Counted from the first letter of the stretch, positions 45,029 through 53,821 are shown. The stretch: DNA of 64,000 nucleotides from Iamia majanohamensis (GCF_028532485.1 NZ_CP116942.1:2170001-2234000), one strand, 5' to 3'. The notes: a model not told the origin generated them from the letters alone. Numbers and translations are program-made.

Positions 45029-45286
45029 TCAGGTCAGGCCGCGGCGGCCCATGCGGAGGCGGGTGCGGAGCCGGCTGAGGGCGTCGCCGGCCCGGGCGTC
45101 GAGCTGGGCCACGGCGAAGGCCAGCAGGGCGCAGGCCACCACGCCGACGATCGCCAGCCGGGGCAGGGCGTCGAGGGCCTCGTCGCCCGCCAGCAGGGCC
45201 AGGCCGGCCCCGACGAGCACCAGCCCCACGGTGGCGCCGCCCAGGTCCCAGCCCTTGGCCCACCCCCGCCGGGGCTCAGCGGACAC
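45029..45286 (-). CDS. Small two-helix membrane protein
   Basis: 85 residues with two hydrophobic helices (about 16-34 and 44-61) and an Arg-rich C-terminus. No family is recognised. Its GTG start lies inside the end of the upstream gene (11 bp overlap), so the two are cotranscribed. Confidence 0.6.
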   Translation of the reverse strand: MSAEPRRGWAKGWDLGGATVGLVLVGAGLALLAGDEALDALPRLAIVGVVACALLAFAVAQLDARAGDALSRLRTRLRMGRRGLT

Positions 45287-46025
45287 GTTCGACCTTCACG
45301 CTGCCCACGCCCAGCGCCACCTCGACGACCACCGTGGGGGCCGGTCCCGGGCGGGTGGCGACCTCGTCGAGGAGGGCGGCGCCGGCGTCGCGCCCGATGG
45401 GCCGGATGGGGTCGGCCCGGGGCACGGGCACGTCGGCCCAGCCCCCGGCCACCTCGGCCCGGACCAGGACCCGACCGGCCCGCACGTCGGCGTCGGGCAC
45501 CTTCACCACCACCCGTCCGGCCCCGACGTCGGCCCGCACGCCCACCGGCCGAGGGCTCTCGGTGAGGTCGATGGTCAGGTTGCCGGCCGCCACCTCGTAG
45601 GCGGCCAGGGCCGCGGTGGGCCGTTCGGTGGTCCACACCGGGCGCTGGTCGAGGTCGGTGCCCGACCACCAGCACGCGGCGAGGAGGAGGGCGAGGGCGG
45701 TGCCCACGGCCACCAGGCCCGCGGGCCGCTGGCCGGCGCGGGCGTCGACGACGGTGCGGACCCCGATGACCACGACCACCAGGGTGAGGGCGGTGGTGGG
45801 GGTGGTGCGGTCGGTGAGGACCAGGGCCACGAGGACGAGGAAGGCGACACCGGTGGCGAGGGCCGGGCCCTCCTCGACGGGCAGGCGGGCGACCAGCGCC
45901 CGCCACCGCCCGGGGCCGGGCGCTCCCCGGGACCCGGTGGCGTCGGCCGGCGCGGGCGCAACGTCGACCGGCACCCCGTCGGGGCCCGAGCGGGCGGAGC
46001 TCGTGGCGGCGGAGGGCGCGGTCAC
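45276..46025 (-). CDS. Membrane protein with a LiaF-like C-terminal beta domain
   Basis: 249 residues. Three hydrophobic helices (LATGVAFLVLVALVLTD, TALTLVVVVIGVRTVVDA, LVAVGTALALLLAACWW) precede a beta-repeat region (VRADVGAGRVVVKVPDADVRAGRVLVRAEV, then VVEVALGVGSVKVERV), resembling LiaF/adhesin-like domains of envelope-stress sensors. It lacks the PspC domain often found with these. The GTG at 46025 is chosen because upstream codons run into the ispH terminator region. Confidence 0.65.
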   Translation of the reverse strand: MTAPSAATSSARSGPDGVPVDVAPAPADATGSRGAPGPGRWRALVARLPVEEGPALATGVAFLVLVALVLTDRTTPTTALTLVVVVIGVRTVVDARAGQRPAGLVAVGTALALLLAACWWSGTDLDQRPVWTTERPTAALAAYEVAAGNLTIDLTESPRPVGVRADVGAGRVVVKVPDADVRAGRVLVRAEVAGGWADVPVPRADPIRPIGRDAGAALLDEVATRPGPAPTVVVEVALGVGSVKVERVR

Positions 46026-46063
46026 CCCGGGAGGTTTCGCCCCCCGCCCCGTGATCCCTCCCC

Positions 46064-46080
46064 GCGGGCGCCACGCCCGC
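46064..46080 (-). terminator. Hairpin after ispH
   Basis: GCGGGCG CCA CGCCCGC, 7-bp stem, 7 bp past the ispH stop on the minus strand. Confidence 0.45.
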
Positions 46081-46087
46081 CGGGCCC

Positions 46088-47119
46088 CTACAGGGCGGCG
46101 AGGACCTCGCTGGCGGGCAGGGTCCGGTCGTCGGCCGGCGGGCGGTCGGGGAGTGAGCCGCCCAGGGTGAGGGTGGCCACCACGTCGATGGCCGCGACCA
46201 GGTCGCGCAGGTTCCGCGGCGGCGGGAAGTACTCGTCCTCCTCGGTCACCCGGACGGGCTCGGCCTCGGCCTTGGTGAACCCCAGGCGGGCGAGCACCGC
46301 CTCGATGAGCTCCTCGTAGGCCGACGCCCCGGCCGTGACCCCCACCGTGCCGGTGAGGTCGTCGGGCAGCTCGTCGGCCGTGTTGACCCGGAACACCCGG
46401 GGACAGCCCGCCTCCTGGGCCAGCTGGGCCAGGGCCCGGGTGTTGGAGGAGTTCGACGACCCGATGACGACGATGGCGTCGCACCGGGGGGCCATCTCCA
46501 GCAGCGCGGACTGGCGGTTGGTGGTGGCGAAGCAGAGGTCGCTGCGGCCCGGCACCCACATGGAGGGGAAGCGCTCCACGGCGGCGTCGCGGAGCCCGGC
46601 CCAGTCGCGGTGGCTGAGGGTGGTCTGGGCCAGCATGGCGACGGGCTGGTCGAAGTCGGGGAGGGCGTCGACCTCCTCGGTGGTCTCCACCCGGTGGATG
46701 GCGTCGGGCGCCACCGCCATGGTGCCGACCGCCTCCTCGTGGCCCTCGTGGCCGACGTAGACGATCTGGTAGCCCTTGCCGGCGCGCACCTTGACCTCGT
46801 GGTGGACCTTGGTGACCAGCGGGCACACGGCGTCGACCACGTAGCCGCCGCTGTCGCGGGCGGCCTGGACGACCTCGGGGGCCGAGCCGTGGGCCGAGAG
46901 CATGACCGGCCGCCCCTCGGGGACCTCGGCGATGTCGTCGACGAAGACCACGCCCTGGGCCCGGAAGCGGTCGACCACCAGCTTGTTGTGGACGATCTCG
47001 TGGTAGCAGTACACCGGCGGCTCGAAGGCCCGCACCATCCAGGCCAGCGCCTTGATGGCCATCTCCACCCCGGCGCAGAAGCCCCGGGGCTCGGCCAGCA
47101 GCACCCGGTCGACGTCCAC
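46088..47119 (-). CDS. ispH: 4-hydroxy-3-methylbut-2-enyl diphosphate reductase
   Basis: Last step of the MEP isoprenoid pathway; a [4Fe-4S] enzyme. 343 residues. The three cluster cysteines are in EPRGFCAGV (Cys15), VVDAVCPLVTKVH and SDLCFATTNRQ. YCYHEIVHN, GHEGHEEAVGT and GSSNSSNT are further signatures. GTG at 47119 has TAGGCT 7 nt upstream. Confidence 0.96.
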   Translation of the reverse strand: MDVDRVLLAEPRGFCAGVEMAIKALAWMVRAFEPPVYCYHEIVHNKLVVDRFRAQGVVFVDDIAEVPEGRPVMLSAHGSAPEVVQAARDSGGYVVDAVCPLVTKVHHEVKVRAGKGYQIVYVGHEGHEEAVGTMAVAPDAIHRVETTEEVDALPDFDQPVAMLAQTTLSHRDWAGLRDAAVERFPSMWVPGRSDLCFATTNRQSALLEMAPRCDAIVVIGSSNSSNTRALAQLAQEAGCPRVFRVNTADELPDDLTGTVGVTAGASAYEELIEAVLARLGFTKAEAEPVRVTEEDEYFPPPRNLRDLVAAIDVVATLTLGGSLPDRPPADDRTLPASEVLAAL

Positions 47120-47126
47120 GGGGGCG

Positions 47127-47132
47127 AGCCTA
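47127..47132 (-). promoter_or_regulatory. -10 element of ispH (leaderless)
   Basis: TAGGCT on the minus strand ends 7 nt before the GTG at 47119. Confidence 0.5.
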
Positions 47133-47212
47133 CCGACGAGGCCCCGTCGTCCCGATGCCGGGTGCCGGCCAGGGGGCGCGGCGGGGGAGGGGGCGCCGGG
47201 CGGGCGCACCCG

Positions 47213-47218
47213 TAGACT
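47213..47218 (+). promoter_or_regulatory. -10 element of the radical SAM gene (leaderless)
   Basis: TAGACT ends 9 nt before the ATG at 47228. Confidence 0.45.
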
Positions 47219-47227
47219 CGATCGGTC

Positions 47228-48700
47228 ATGTCCGCGCCCCGCGTCGTCGCCGTCGTCCCCGGCTCGCCCGCCCACCGGGCGGGTGTCGCCGTCGACGACG
47301 AGGTGCTGGCCGTCGACGGCGAGGCGCCCCGCGACGTCATCGAGTGGCGGTGGCTCACCGACGAGCCCGACCCCGCCCTCGAGCTGCGCCGCGGCGGCCT
47401 CGAGCTCACCGTGGAGGTGGCCAAGGCCGCGGGGGAGGCGCTCGGCATCGAGGTCCACTCGTCGCTGTTCGACCAGGTCCGCACGTGCGACAACCACTGC
47501 GAGTTCTGCTTCATCTACCAGCTCCCCCCGGGACTGCGGAAGAGCCTCTACCTGAAGGACGACGACTACCGGCTGAGCTTCCTCTACGGGAACTTCACCA
47601 CCCTCACCCGCTTCACCGAGGCCGACCTCGAGCGCGTCGTCACCGAGGGCATCAGCCCGCTCAACGTCAGCATCCACGCCACCGACCCCGCGGTGCGCAC
47701 CGAGATGCTCCGCAACCGGCGGGGCGCCACCAGCCTGCGCTGGCTCCGGGCCCTCCTCGACCACGGCGTCGAGGTCCACGGCCAGGTCGTGTGCTGCCCG
47801 GGCGTCAACGACGGCGCCGTGCTCGACGACACCCTGGTCGGCGTGCTCGACCAGTACCCCGAGCTGGCCTCGCTCTGCGTCGTCCCCCTCGGGGTCAGCC
47901 GCCACAACCCCGAGCCCCGCATGCGGCCCACCACCCGGGAGGAGGCCGCGGCGGTGGTCGACAGCGTCCACCGGGCCCAGGAGCGCTTCCTCCGCACCCT
48001 GGGCCGGCGCCTGGTGTTCGCGGCCGACGAGTACTACCTCCTCGCCGAGCGCCCCTTCCCCGCCCCCGAGGCCTACGAGGGCTTCGCCATGCACGAGGAC
48101 GGGGTGGGCATGGCCCGCACCTTCGAGGCCGAGTTCTCCGGCACCGCCCTGCCCCCGGCCCCGGGCGAGGAGCAGGCCGGCACCGGTCCCCAGGACGGCT
48201 TCTTCACCTGGGTCGACGCGGCCGAGACGGGCCGGGCCACCCGCTACGAGGCGGCCGGGGACCTGGGCGCCCCGCCCGAGGGCTACCGGGCAGTCCGCGA
48301 CGACCGGGGCCCGGAGGCCTCCGCCGCGCCGGCCCCGGTGGCCGTGGCCCTGCGCCCCCGGGCCGACGCCCCCGTGGGCGTGCTCACCAGCCCCTACGGC
48401 GCCCGGGTCCTCGACCCCCTCCTCGCCGAGGTCGCGGGCCCGACCGTCCGCACGGTCACGGTGGAGAACCGCTACTTCGGCGGCAACGTCGCCGTGGCCG
48501 GGCTGATGGTGGGCGAGGACCTGGCCCGCACCCTGGCCGCCGAGCCCGAGGGGCACCGCTACCTGCTGCCCGACGTCTGCCTGTCCGGCGGGCGCTTCCT
48601 CGACGGCACCACGCCCGACGAGCTACCCCGCCCGGTCGAGGTGGTGCCCACCGACGGGGCCGCCCTGCGCCGCGCCCTGCGGGCCCCGGTGCCGGCGTGA
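47228..48700 (+). CDS. PDZ-radical SAM-DUF512 protein
   Basis: 490 residues. An N-terminal PDZ-like domain (VVPGSPAHRAGVAVDDEVLAVDG) is followed by a radical SAM cluster CDNHCEFCF near residues 86-94 in the unusual CxxxCxxC order, then SIHATDPAVRTEML and GQVVCCPGVNDG. The C-terminal DUF512 domain has VLTSPYGARVL, VENRYFGGNVAVAGL and PDVCLSGGRFLDG. The function of the family is unknown, but it is often coupled to der, as here. Confidence 0.88.
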   Translation: MSAPRVVAVVPGSPAHRAGVAVDDEVLAVDGEAPRDVIEWRWLTDEPDPALELRRGGLELTVEVAKAAGEALGIEVHSSLFDQVRTCDNHCEFCFIYQLPPGLRKSLYLKDDDYRLSFLYGNFTTLTRFTEADLERVVTEGISPLNVSIHATDPAVRTEMLRNRRGATSLRWLRALLDHGVEVHGQVVCCPGVNDGAVLDDTLVGVLDQYPELASLCVVPLGVSRHNPEPRMRPTTREEAAAVVDSVHRAQERFLRTLGRRLVFAADEYYLLAERPFPAPEAYEGFAMHEDGVGMARTFEAEFSGTALPPAPGEEQAGTGPQDGFFTWVDAAETGRATRYEAAGDLGAPPEGYRAVRDDRGPEASAAPAPVAVALRPRADAPVGVLTSPYGARVLDPLLAEVAGPTVRTVTVENRYFGGNVAVAGLMVGEDLARTLAAEPEGHRYLLPDVCLSGGRFLDGTTPDELPRPVEVVPTDGAALRRALRAPVPA

Positions 48701-50124
48701 CCGCGGCCGACGACGCACCGGCGCGGCCCACCGCCGCGGCCCGCAAGCCGCAGAGCCCGGCCGCCGCGGCGGCGGCCCGGGCCGAGGTCCCGCCCCGCCC
48801 CGGGCTGCCGGTCGTGGCCATCGTGGGCCGCCCCAACGTGGGCAAGTCCACCCTGGTCAACCGCATCATCGGGCGGCGCGAGGCCATCGTGGAGGAGCGA
48901 CCCGGGGTCACCCGCGACCGCAAGGAGGTCGAGGCCGAGTGGAACGGCCGGGCCTTCACCCTGGTCGACACCGGCGGCTGGCTGGCCCGGGGCAGCGAGC
49001 TGGACGAGAAGGTGAGCCGCCAGAGCGAGCAGGCCATCGCCTCCGCCGACGCCATCCTGCTGGTGGTCGACGCCACCACGGGCGCCACCGAGGACGACGA
49101 CCGCGTCGCCCGCATCCTCCGCGGGGCCACCGCGCCCGTCCTGGTGGTGGCCAACAAGGTCGACGGCGAGAGCAGGGAGCACCTGGTGTGGGACCTGCTC
49201 CGCCTGGGCCTCGGCGACCCCCACCCCGTCAGCGCCCTCCACGGGCGCGGCACCGGGGACCTCCTCGACGCCGTGGTCGACGCCCTCCCCGACGAGGTCG
49301 ACGACGCGCCCGGCGACGGTCCCGGCACGGACGGGCCGCCCGTGGCCGATGCCGACGGGGCCGTGGCGGTGGCCATCGTGGGCCGGCCCAACGTGGGCAA
49401 GTCGACGCTCTTCAACCGCCTCATCGGCGAGGAGCGGGCCGTGGTCCACGACCTGGCCGGCACCACCCGCGACTCCGTCGACACCGTGGTGGAGACCGAC
49501 GCCGGCCCCCTCCGCTTCGTCGACACCGCCGGGATGCGGCGCCGGGCCCGCACCAGCGAGGGGGCCGAGTACTACTCCCTCGTGCGGGCCCTCCAGTCGG
49601 TCGACACCGCGGACGTGGCACTCCTCGTCATCGACGCCACCGAGGGCATCACCCACCAGGACCAGCGCCTGGCCGAGCGGGTCGACGCCGCCGGGTGCCC
49701 CGTGGTCCTGCTGCTCAACAAGTGGGAGCGCCTCGACGCCGAGGCCCGCAAGCACGTGACCGACGACGTGGCCCGGCGGCTGGCCTTCGTGGGCGAGGCC
49801 CCGGTGCTGAAGATCAGCGCCCTCACGGGCAAGGGCGTCGACCGCCTGCTGCCCACCCTCGCCGGCACCATCTCCCAGTACCGGCGGCGGGTGCCGACCC
49901 GGCGGGTGAACGAGGTCATCGGCGCGGCCCAGGCGGCCCAGCCCGCACCCCACGGGGCCCGGGTCCTCTACGCCACCCAGGGGGCGACCGACCCGCCCAC
50001 CTTCACGCTGTTCACCAACAAGGACCTGGCGCCCACCTACCTGCGCTACCTGGAGCGGACGCTGCGCGACGCCTTCGACCTGCACCAGACCGCGGTCAAG
50101 ATCCGCGTCCGCCGGCGGAGCTAG
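48697..50124 (+). CDS. der: Ribosome-associated GTPase Der (EngA)
   Basis: Tandem-GTPase factor for 50S subunit maturation. 475 residues. Two G domains each show GRPNVGKST (near residues 43-51 and 228-236); DTGGW and DTAGM are the G3 motifs, NKVD and NKWE the G4. The C-terminal KH-like domain ends in Arg-rich KIRVRRRS. A 35-residue Ala/Pro-rich N-terminal extension precedes the first G domain. GTG overlaps the radical SAM stop (GTGA). Confidence 0.95.
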   Translation: MTAADDAPARPTAAARKPQSPAAAAAARAEVPPRPGLPVVAIVGRPNVGKSTLVNRIIGRREAIVEERPGVTRDRKEVEAEWNGRAFTLVDTGGWLARGSELDEKVSRQSEQAIASADAILLVVDATTGATEDDDRVARILRGATAPVLVVANKVDGESREHLVWDLLRLGLGDPHPVSALHGRGTGDLLDAVVDALPDEVDDAPGDGPGTDGPPVADADGAVAVAIVGRPNVGKSTLFNRLIGEERAVVHDLAGTTRDSVDTVVETDAGPLRFVDTAGMRRRARTSEGAEYYSLVRALQSVDTADVALLVIDATEGITHQDQRLAERVDAAGCPVVLLLNKWERLDAEARKHVTDDVARRLAFVGEAPVLKISALTGKGVDRLLPTLAGTISQYRRRVPTRRVNEVIGAAQAAQPAPHGARVLYATQGATDPPTFTLFTNKDLAPTYLRYLERTLRDAFDLHQTAVKIRVRRRS

Positions 50125-50155
50125 CCGGCGACGTCGTCGTCCGGCGCTCGCCGGC
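50124..50155. terminator. Bidirectional hairpin between der and the GDPD gene
   Basis: GCCGGCG (50124-50130) pairs with CGCCGGC (50149-50155); it sits between two convergent genes. Confidence 0.45.
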
Positions 50156-50161
50156 GCGCGC

Positions 50162-50932
50162 TCAGGCCCACTGGCCCCGGGCGTCCAGCACCTCCCGGAG
50201 CAGGTCGGCGCGGTCGGTCATGATCCCGTCGACCCCCATGTCGAGCAGCGCGCCCATCTCGTCGGGGTCGTCGATGGTCCACACGTGGACCTGCAGCCCG
50301 AGCCCGTGGGCCCGGCGCACGAAGCGGGGCGTCACCAGGCGTCGGCCCTTCACGGTGGTGGGCACCTGCAGGCAAGGGCCCGGCGGCGTCCCGGCGGGCA
50401 GGCCCAGGCCCGCCGCCGCGACGCGGGCGGTGGCGCGGGGGCCGAGCGAGGTGCACAGGTCGGGTCCCAGGCGGTCGCGGAGGGTCGCCAGCCGGGCGTC
50501 GGAGAACGAGCCGCAGCACACCCGCGCCACCGCCCCGGCGGCGGCCAGGACGTCGGCCAGGGGCTCCACCACCCGGTCGTGCTTGGGGTCGATGTTCACC
50601 CGCAGGTCGGGCCACCGGGCCAGCAGCTCGTCGAGCCGGGGCACGGGGTCGCCCTCGGGGCCCACCCGCGCCCGTGCCACCTCGGACCACGGGAGGTCGG
50701 CCAGCTCGCCGGTCATGTCGGTCACCCGGTCCAGGCGGTCGTCGTGGAAGGCCACCACCACGCCGTCGGCGGTCAGGTGCACGTCGGTCTCCACGTACCG
50801 GTAGCCCAGCTCCACCGCGGCGGCGAAGGCGGCCATGGTGTTCTCGCCGGGCCCGTCGGGGCGGTGGGCGCCGCGGTGGGCGAAGGCCAGGGGCCCGGGG
50901 TGGTCGAGGAACGGCCAGCTGCGGGTGCCCAC
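50162..50932 (-). CDS. Glycerophosphodiester phosphodiesterase family protein
   Basis: 256 residues. AFAHRGAHRPDGPGENTMAAFAAAV holds the HRG and GEN motifs, ETDVHLTADGVVVAFHDDRLDRVTD the second His and acidic metal ligands, and VHVWTIDDPDEM the C-terminal block. It hydrolyses glycerophosphodiesters from membrane lipids to glycerol 3-phosphate. No signal peptide, so cytoplasmic. GTG at 50932 follows TAGGGT by 8 nt. Confidence 0.9.
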   Translation of the reverse strand: MGTRSWPFLDHPGPLAFAHRGAHRPDGPGENTMAAFAAAVELGYRYVETDVHLTADGVVVAFHDDRLDRVTDMTGELADLPWSEVARARVGPEGDPVPRLDELLARWPDLRVNIDPKHDRVVEPLADVLAAAGAVARVCCGSFSDARLATLRDRLGPDLCTSLGPRATARVAAAGLGLPAGTPPGPCLQVPTTVKGRRLVTPRFVRRAHGLGLQVHVWTIDDPDEMGALLDMGVDGIMTDRADLLREVLDARGQWA

Positions 50933-50940
50933 GGCCGCCG

Positions 50941-50946
50941 ACCCTA
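50941..50946 (-). promoter_or_regulatory. -10 element of the GDPD gene (leaderless)
   Basis: TAGGGT on the minus strand ends 8 nt before the GTG at 50932. Confidence 0.5.
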
Positions 50947-51001
50947 CCGCCGGCCCCCGGGGCCGGGAGCGGGCCCGGGCGCGAGCCGGTCCCCGAGGGG
51001 G

Positions 51002-51007
51002 CAGACT
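51002..51007 (+). promoter_or_regulatory. -10 element of the transglutaminase-like gene (leaderless)
   Basis: CAGACT ends 9 nt before the GTG at 51017. Confidence 0.35.
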
Positions 51008-51016
51008 CGGCGGGTC

Positions 51017-51850
51017 GTGCCTGCGGACCGCCAGCCCCCCCTCGATCCCTCCCACCCCTCGGAGCTCACCACCCGGTTCGCCGGGGTGGTGCGACGGAGC
51101 GCGCCCGACCGTGGCCTCGACGAGGCCTGCGCCCTGGTCGCAGCCCACTTCTCGGTGGGCGCCGACCCCGACGGGACCGACCTGGTGGCGGTGCGGTCGG
51201 GCCTCGACGACCTGGCCCGGGGCGTGGGCGACCCGAGCCTCCGGGGCGTGGTCGACCACCTCGTCGCCGCCGGGCTCGGGGGTGACCCCTCCGACTACGC
51301 CTCCCCGGCCAGCTCGATGCTCCCCGCGGTGGTGCGCCGGCGCCGGGGGCTGCCCATCCTCCTCGCCGTGGTCGCCGTGGAGGTCGCCCGTCGCTGCGAG
51401 GTGCCCGCCGCCGTGGTCGGGATGCCGGGCCACGTCCTCGTGGTGGGCGACGACGGCCTGGCCGACCCCTTCCACCGACGCAGCCACCTCCGGCCCGCCG
51501 ACGCCTGCGACCTCTTCCGCCGCCTCCACGGCGCATCCGCCCCCTGGGACCCCTCGTACCTCGACCCCGTCGGCGACGCCCAGGTGGTGGCCCGGATCCT
51601 GGCCAACCTGGCCAACCGCTACCGCGCCGACCGCGACCACCGGCGGGAGGCCGTCGCCCTCGGCCTGCGCAGCCTCGTTCCGGGGGTGGGTGCCGAGGAG
51701 CAGGCCGCCCTGGCCTCGGCCCTGGCCCGCAGCGGGGCCTTCGACCGGGCCGCGACGACCATGGAGGCGCTGGCCGACGCAGGCGGGGCCGGGACCGACC
51801 CCGAGGAGCTGCGCGAGCGCGCCGTGCGCTGGCGGGCCCGCCTGAACTGA
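51017..51850 (+). CDS. SirB1/transglutaminase-like protein
   Basis: 277 residues. RRRRGLPILLAVVAVEVARRCEVPAAVVGMPGHVLVV resembles the SirB1-type transglutaminase-like domain (GLPI, then GxPGHFL); PFHRRSHL follows. The catalytic Cys expected in active transglutaminases is not evident, as is usual for this group. A TPR-like C-terminal part (QVVARILANLANRYRADRDHRREAVAL) completes the family layout. Function unknown. Confidence 0.72.
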   Translation: MPADRQPPLDPSHPSELTTRFAGVVRRSAPDRGLDEACALVAAHFSVGADPDGTDLVAVRSGLDDLARGVGDPSLRGVVDHLVAAGLGGDPSDYASPASSMLPAVVRRRRGLPILLAVVAVEVARRCEVPAAVVGMPGHVLVVGDDGLADPFHRRSHLRPADACDLFRRLHGASAPWDPSYLDPVGDAQVVARILANLANRYRADRDHRREAVALGLRSLVPGVGAEEQAALASALARSGAFDRAATTMEALADAGGAGTDPEELRERAVRWRARLN

Positions 51851-51866
51851 CCTCCCGGGCCCCGCC

Positions 51867-51884
51867 CTTGACCGACTGGTCAAG
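51867..51884. promoter_or_regulatory. TetR-type palindrome before the acyl-CoA dehydrogenase gene
   Basis: CTTGACCGACTGGTCAAG: 7-bp arms, 4-nt centre. It directly abuts the -10 hexamer at 51885, so a bound protein would block RNA polymerase. Confidence 0.6.
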
Positions 51885-51890
51885 TACGAT
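51885..51890 (+). promoter_or_regulatory. -10 element of the acyl-CoA dehydrogenase gene (leaderless)
   Basis: TACGAT ends 7 nt before the ATG at 51898. Confidence 0.5.
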
Positions 51891-51897
51891 GGGGCCC

Positions 51898-53112
51898 ATG
51901 ACCGACCTCGCCACCCGTCCCGCCCCGGCCGACCAGGACCCCGACGAGCAGCGGGTCCGGGCCGCGGCCGAGGCCCTGCTCGAGAGCCACCCGCCGGCCA
52001 CCACCGACCCGGCGACGTTCCTCGGCGCCCAGTTCGACGCCGGCCTGGCCTGGGTGCACTTCGACGAGGGCCACGGCGGCCTCGGCGTCCGGCCCAAGCT
52101 CCAGAAGGTCGTGCAGGAGGTGCTGCGCGGCAGCGGGGCCCCCAACCCCGTGGGCCGCAACCCCATCGGCCACGGCATGGGTGCCCCGACCGTGCACGCC
52201 CACGGCTCCGAGGCCCAGCGGTCCCGCTACCTCCGCCCGCTGTTCACCGGCGAGGAGGTGTGGTGCCAGATGTTCAGCGAGCCCGGGGCCGGGAGCGACG
52301 TGGCCAGCCTGGCGACCCGCGCCGTCCGCGACGGCGACGAGTGGGTCGTCAACGGCCAGAAGGTGTGGACCACCGTCGCCCACCTGTCCCGCTGGGGGAT
52401 GCTGGTCGCCCGCACCGACCCGTCCCAGCCCAAGCACAAGGGCCTGACCTACTTCGTGGTCGACATGGAGGCGCCGGGCGTCGAGGTCCGACCGCTCTAC
52501 CAGATCACCGGCGAGGCCGAGTTCAACGAGGTCTACTTCACCGACGTGCGCATCCCCGACGCCGAGCGCCTGGGCGAGGTGGGGGAGGGCTGGCGGGTCT
52601 CCATCACCACGCTGATGAACGAGCGGGTCTCGATCGGCGGGGGGATCCCGGCGCCCGGCACCGGCATGGTCGAGCTGGCCGTGCGGGCCTGGCGCGACGC
52701 CGGCCGACCCGGTGGGGCGGCCCGCGACCAGCTGGTCCGGCTCTGGACCCGGGCCGAGGTGCTGCGCCTCACCAACTGGCGGGCCTCCCAGACCCGTGCC
52801 GCGGGCGTCCCCGGGCCGGAGGGCTCGATCGGCAAGTCCGCCGGCGCCGAGCTGAACCAGGCCATCACCGAGTACGCGGTGACGGTCCTCGGGGCGGAGG
52901 GGATGCTGCTGCCCAGCGGCTACCCGATGGAGCGGCCCCGCATGGCGATGGACGTGTCCTCGGCCCAGAAGGCCTTCCTCCGCTGCCGGGCCAACACCAT
53001 CGAGGGCGGCACCACCGAGATCATGAAGAACATCCTCGCCGAGCGGGTGCTGGGCCTCCCCGGCGACGTCAGGGTCGACAAGGACCGGCCCTGGACCGAC
53101 GTGCCCCGCTAG
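51898..53112 (+). CDS. Acyl-CoA dehydrogenase
   Basis: FAD enzyme of fatty-acid or related acyl-CoA oxidation. 404 residues. MFSEPGAGSDVASLATRAV is the family signature 1, VNGQKVWTT follows, and the C-terminal RANTIEGGTTEIMKNILAERVLGLP is signature 2. The residue at the usual catalytic-Glu place cannot be fixed without alignment. A palindromic operator overlaps its promoter, as expected for a TetR-regulated beta-oxidation gene. The exact acyl chain is unknown. Confidence 0.92.
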   Translation: MTDLATRPAPADQDPDEQRVRAAAEALLESHPPATTDPATFLGAQFDAGLAWVHFDEGHGGLGVRPKLQKVVQEVLRGSGAPNPVGRNPIGHGMGAPTVHAHGSEAQRSRYLRPLFTGEEVWCQMFSEPGAGSDVASLATRAVRDGDEWVVNGQKVWTTVAHLSRWGMLVARTDPSQPKHKGLTYFVVDMEAPGVEVRPLYQITGEAEFNEVYFTDVRIPDAERLGEVGEGWRVSITTLMNERVSIGGGIPAPGTGMVELAVRAWRDAGRPGGAARDQLVRLWTRAEVLRLTNWRASQTRAAGVPGPEGSIGKSAGAELNQAITEYAVTVLGAEGMLLPSGYPMERPRMAMDVSSAQKAFLRCRANTIEGGTTEIMKNILAERVLGLPGDVRVDKDRPWTDVPR

Positions 53113-53738
53113 GCCCCGACCCGGCCGCCGGGACCCGGCCCGGTCGGCGCCACCGAGCCGTCGACGTGCCAGGTCTCGTTGAGCGACAGCAGCGTGCGCG
53201 CCCCGGTGCGGTGGGCCGCCACCCGGCTCACGCTCACGTACCCGGGCTCGAAGAACAGGGCGGAGCCGAGGCCGATTGCGTCGGCCGCGGCCGCGTTGAT
53301 CACCCCGCCGTGGCACACCACCGCCACGCGCGCGCCGGGGTGGGCGGCCACCACCCGGTCGATCGCCGCGCCCACGCGGACGCGGAAGGCGGCGCGCATG
53401 GCCTCGCCCTCGGGCCCGGTCCACGCCTCCACCGCCTCGGCCCACGCCGCGGGGTCGGACCGCAGCTCCTCGAGTGGGATGTAGGCGTCGGCGTCCCGGT
53501 CCATCTCGGCCAGGTCGTCGTCGACGGTGGCGGCCACCCCGAGGGCCTCCTCCAGGGGGCGGGCCGTCTCCCGGGCCCGACGCATGGGGCTGGTCCACAG
53601 GGCGTCGACCCGCGGCGCCCAGTGGGCGGCGAGGGCCCGGGCCTGGTCGAGCCCGGCGGGGGCCAGGGCGGGGTCGGCCGGGCCGGGGCCGCCCTCGACG
53701 CGGATCGGCAGGGCGTGGCGCACCAGCAGCAGCTCCAT
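53109..53738 (-). CDS. Histidine phosphatase family protein
   Basis: 209 residues. LLLVRHALPIRVEG carries the RH catalytic motif near the N-terminus and VAVVCHGGVINAAAADAIG the second His. Members range from phosphoglycerate mutase-like to broad phosphatases. The ATG at 53738 follows TACGCT by 7 nt. Its 3' end overlaps the convergent acyl-CoA dehydrogenase gene by 4 bp. Confidence 0.88.
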   Translation of the reverse strand: MELLLVRHALPIRVEGGPGPADPALAPAGLDQARALAAHWAPRVDALWTSPMRRARETARPLEEALGVAATVDDDLAEMDRDADAYIPLEELRSDPAAWAEAVEAWTGPEGEAMRAAFRVRVGAAIDRVVAAHPGARVAVVCHGGVINAAAADAIGLGSALFFEPGYVSVSRVAAHRTGARTLLSLNETWHVDGSVAPTGPGPGGRVGA

Positions 53739-53745
53739 CGGCCGC

Positions 53746-53751
53746 AGCGTA
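53746..53751 (-). promoter_or_regulatory. -10 element of the histidine phosphatase gene (leaderless)
   Basis: TACGCT on the minus strand ends 7 nt before the ATG at 53738. Confidence 0.5.
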
Positions 53752-53808
53752 GGACGGCGCCGCCGGGTGCCGGCCCGCCCCCTGTCCGGAGGTGGTCGGA
53801 CCACCCCC

Positions 53809-53814
53809 TACCCT
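53809..53814 (+). promoter_or_regulatory. -10 element of the alpha/beta hydrolase gene (leaderless)
   Basis: TACCCT ends 7 nt before the GTG at 53822. Confidence 0.45.
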
Positions 53815-53821
53815 CGGCCCC

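Noticed and set aside
45276-46826. 516-codon extension of the LiaF-like gene into ispH
   Set aside because: The extension overlaps most of ispH out of frame. The GTG at 46025 starts a normal-sized membrane protein.
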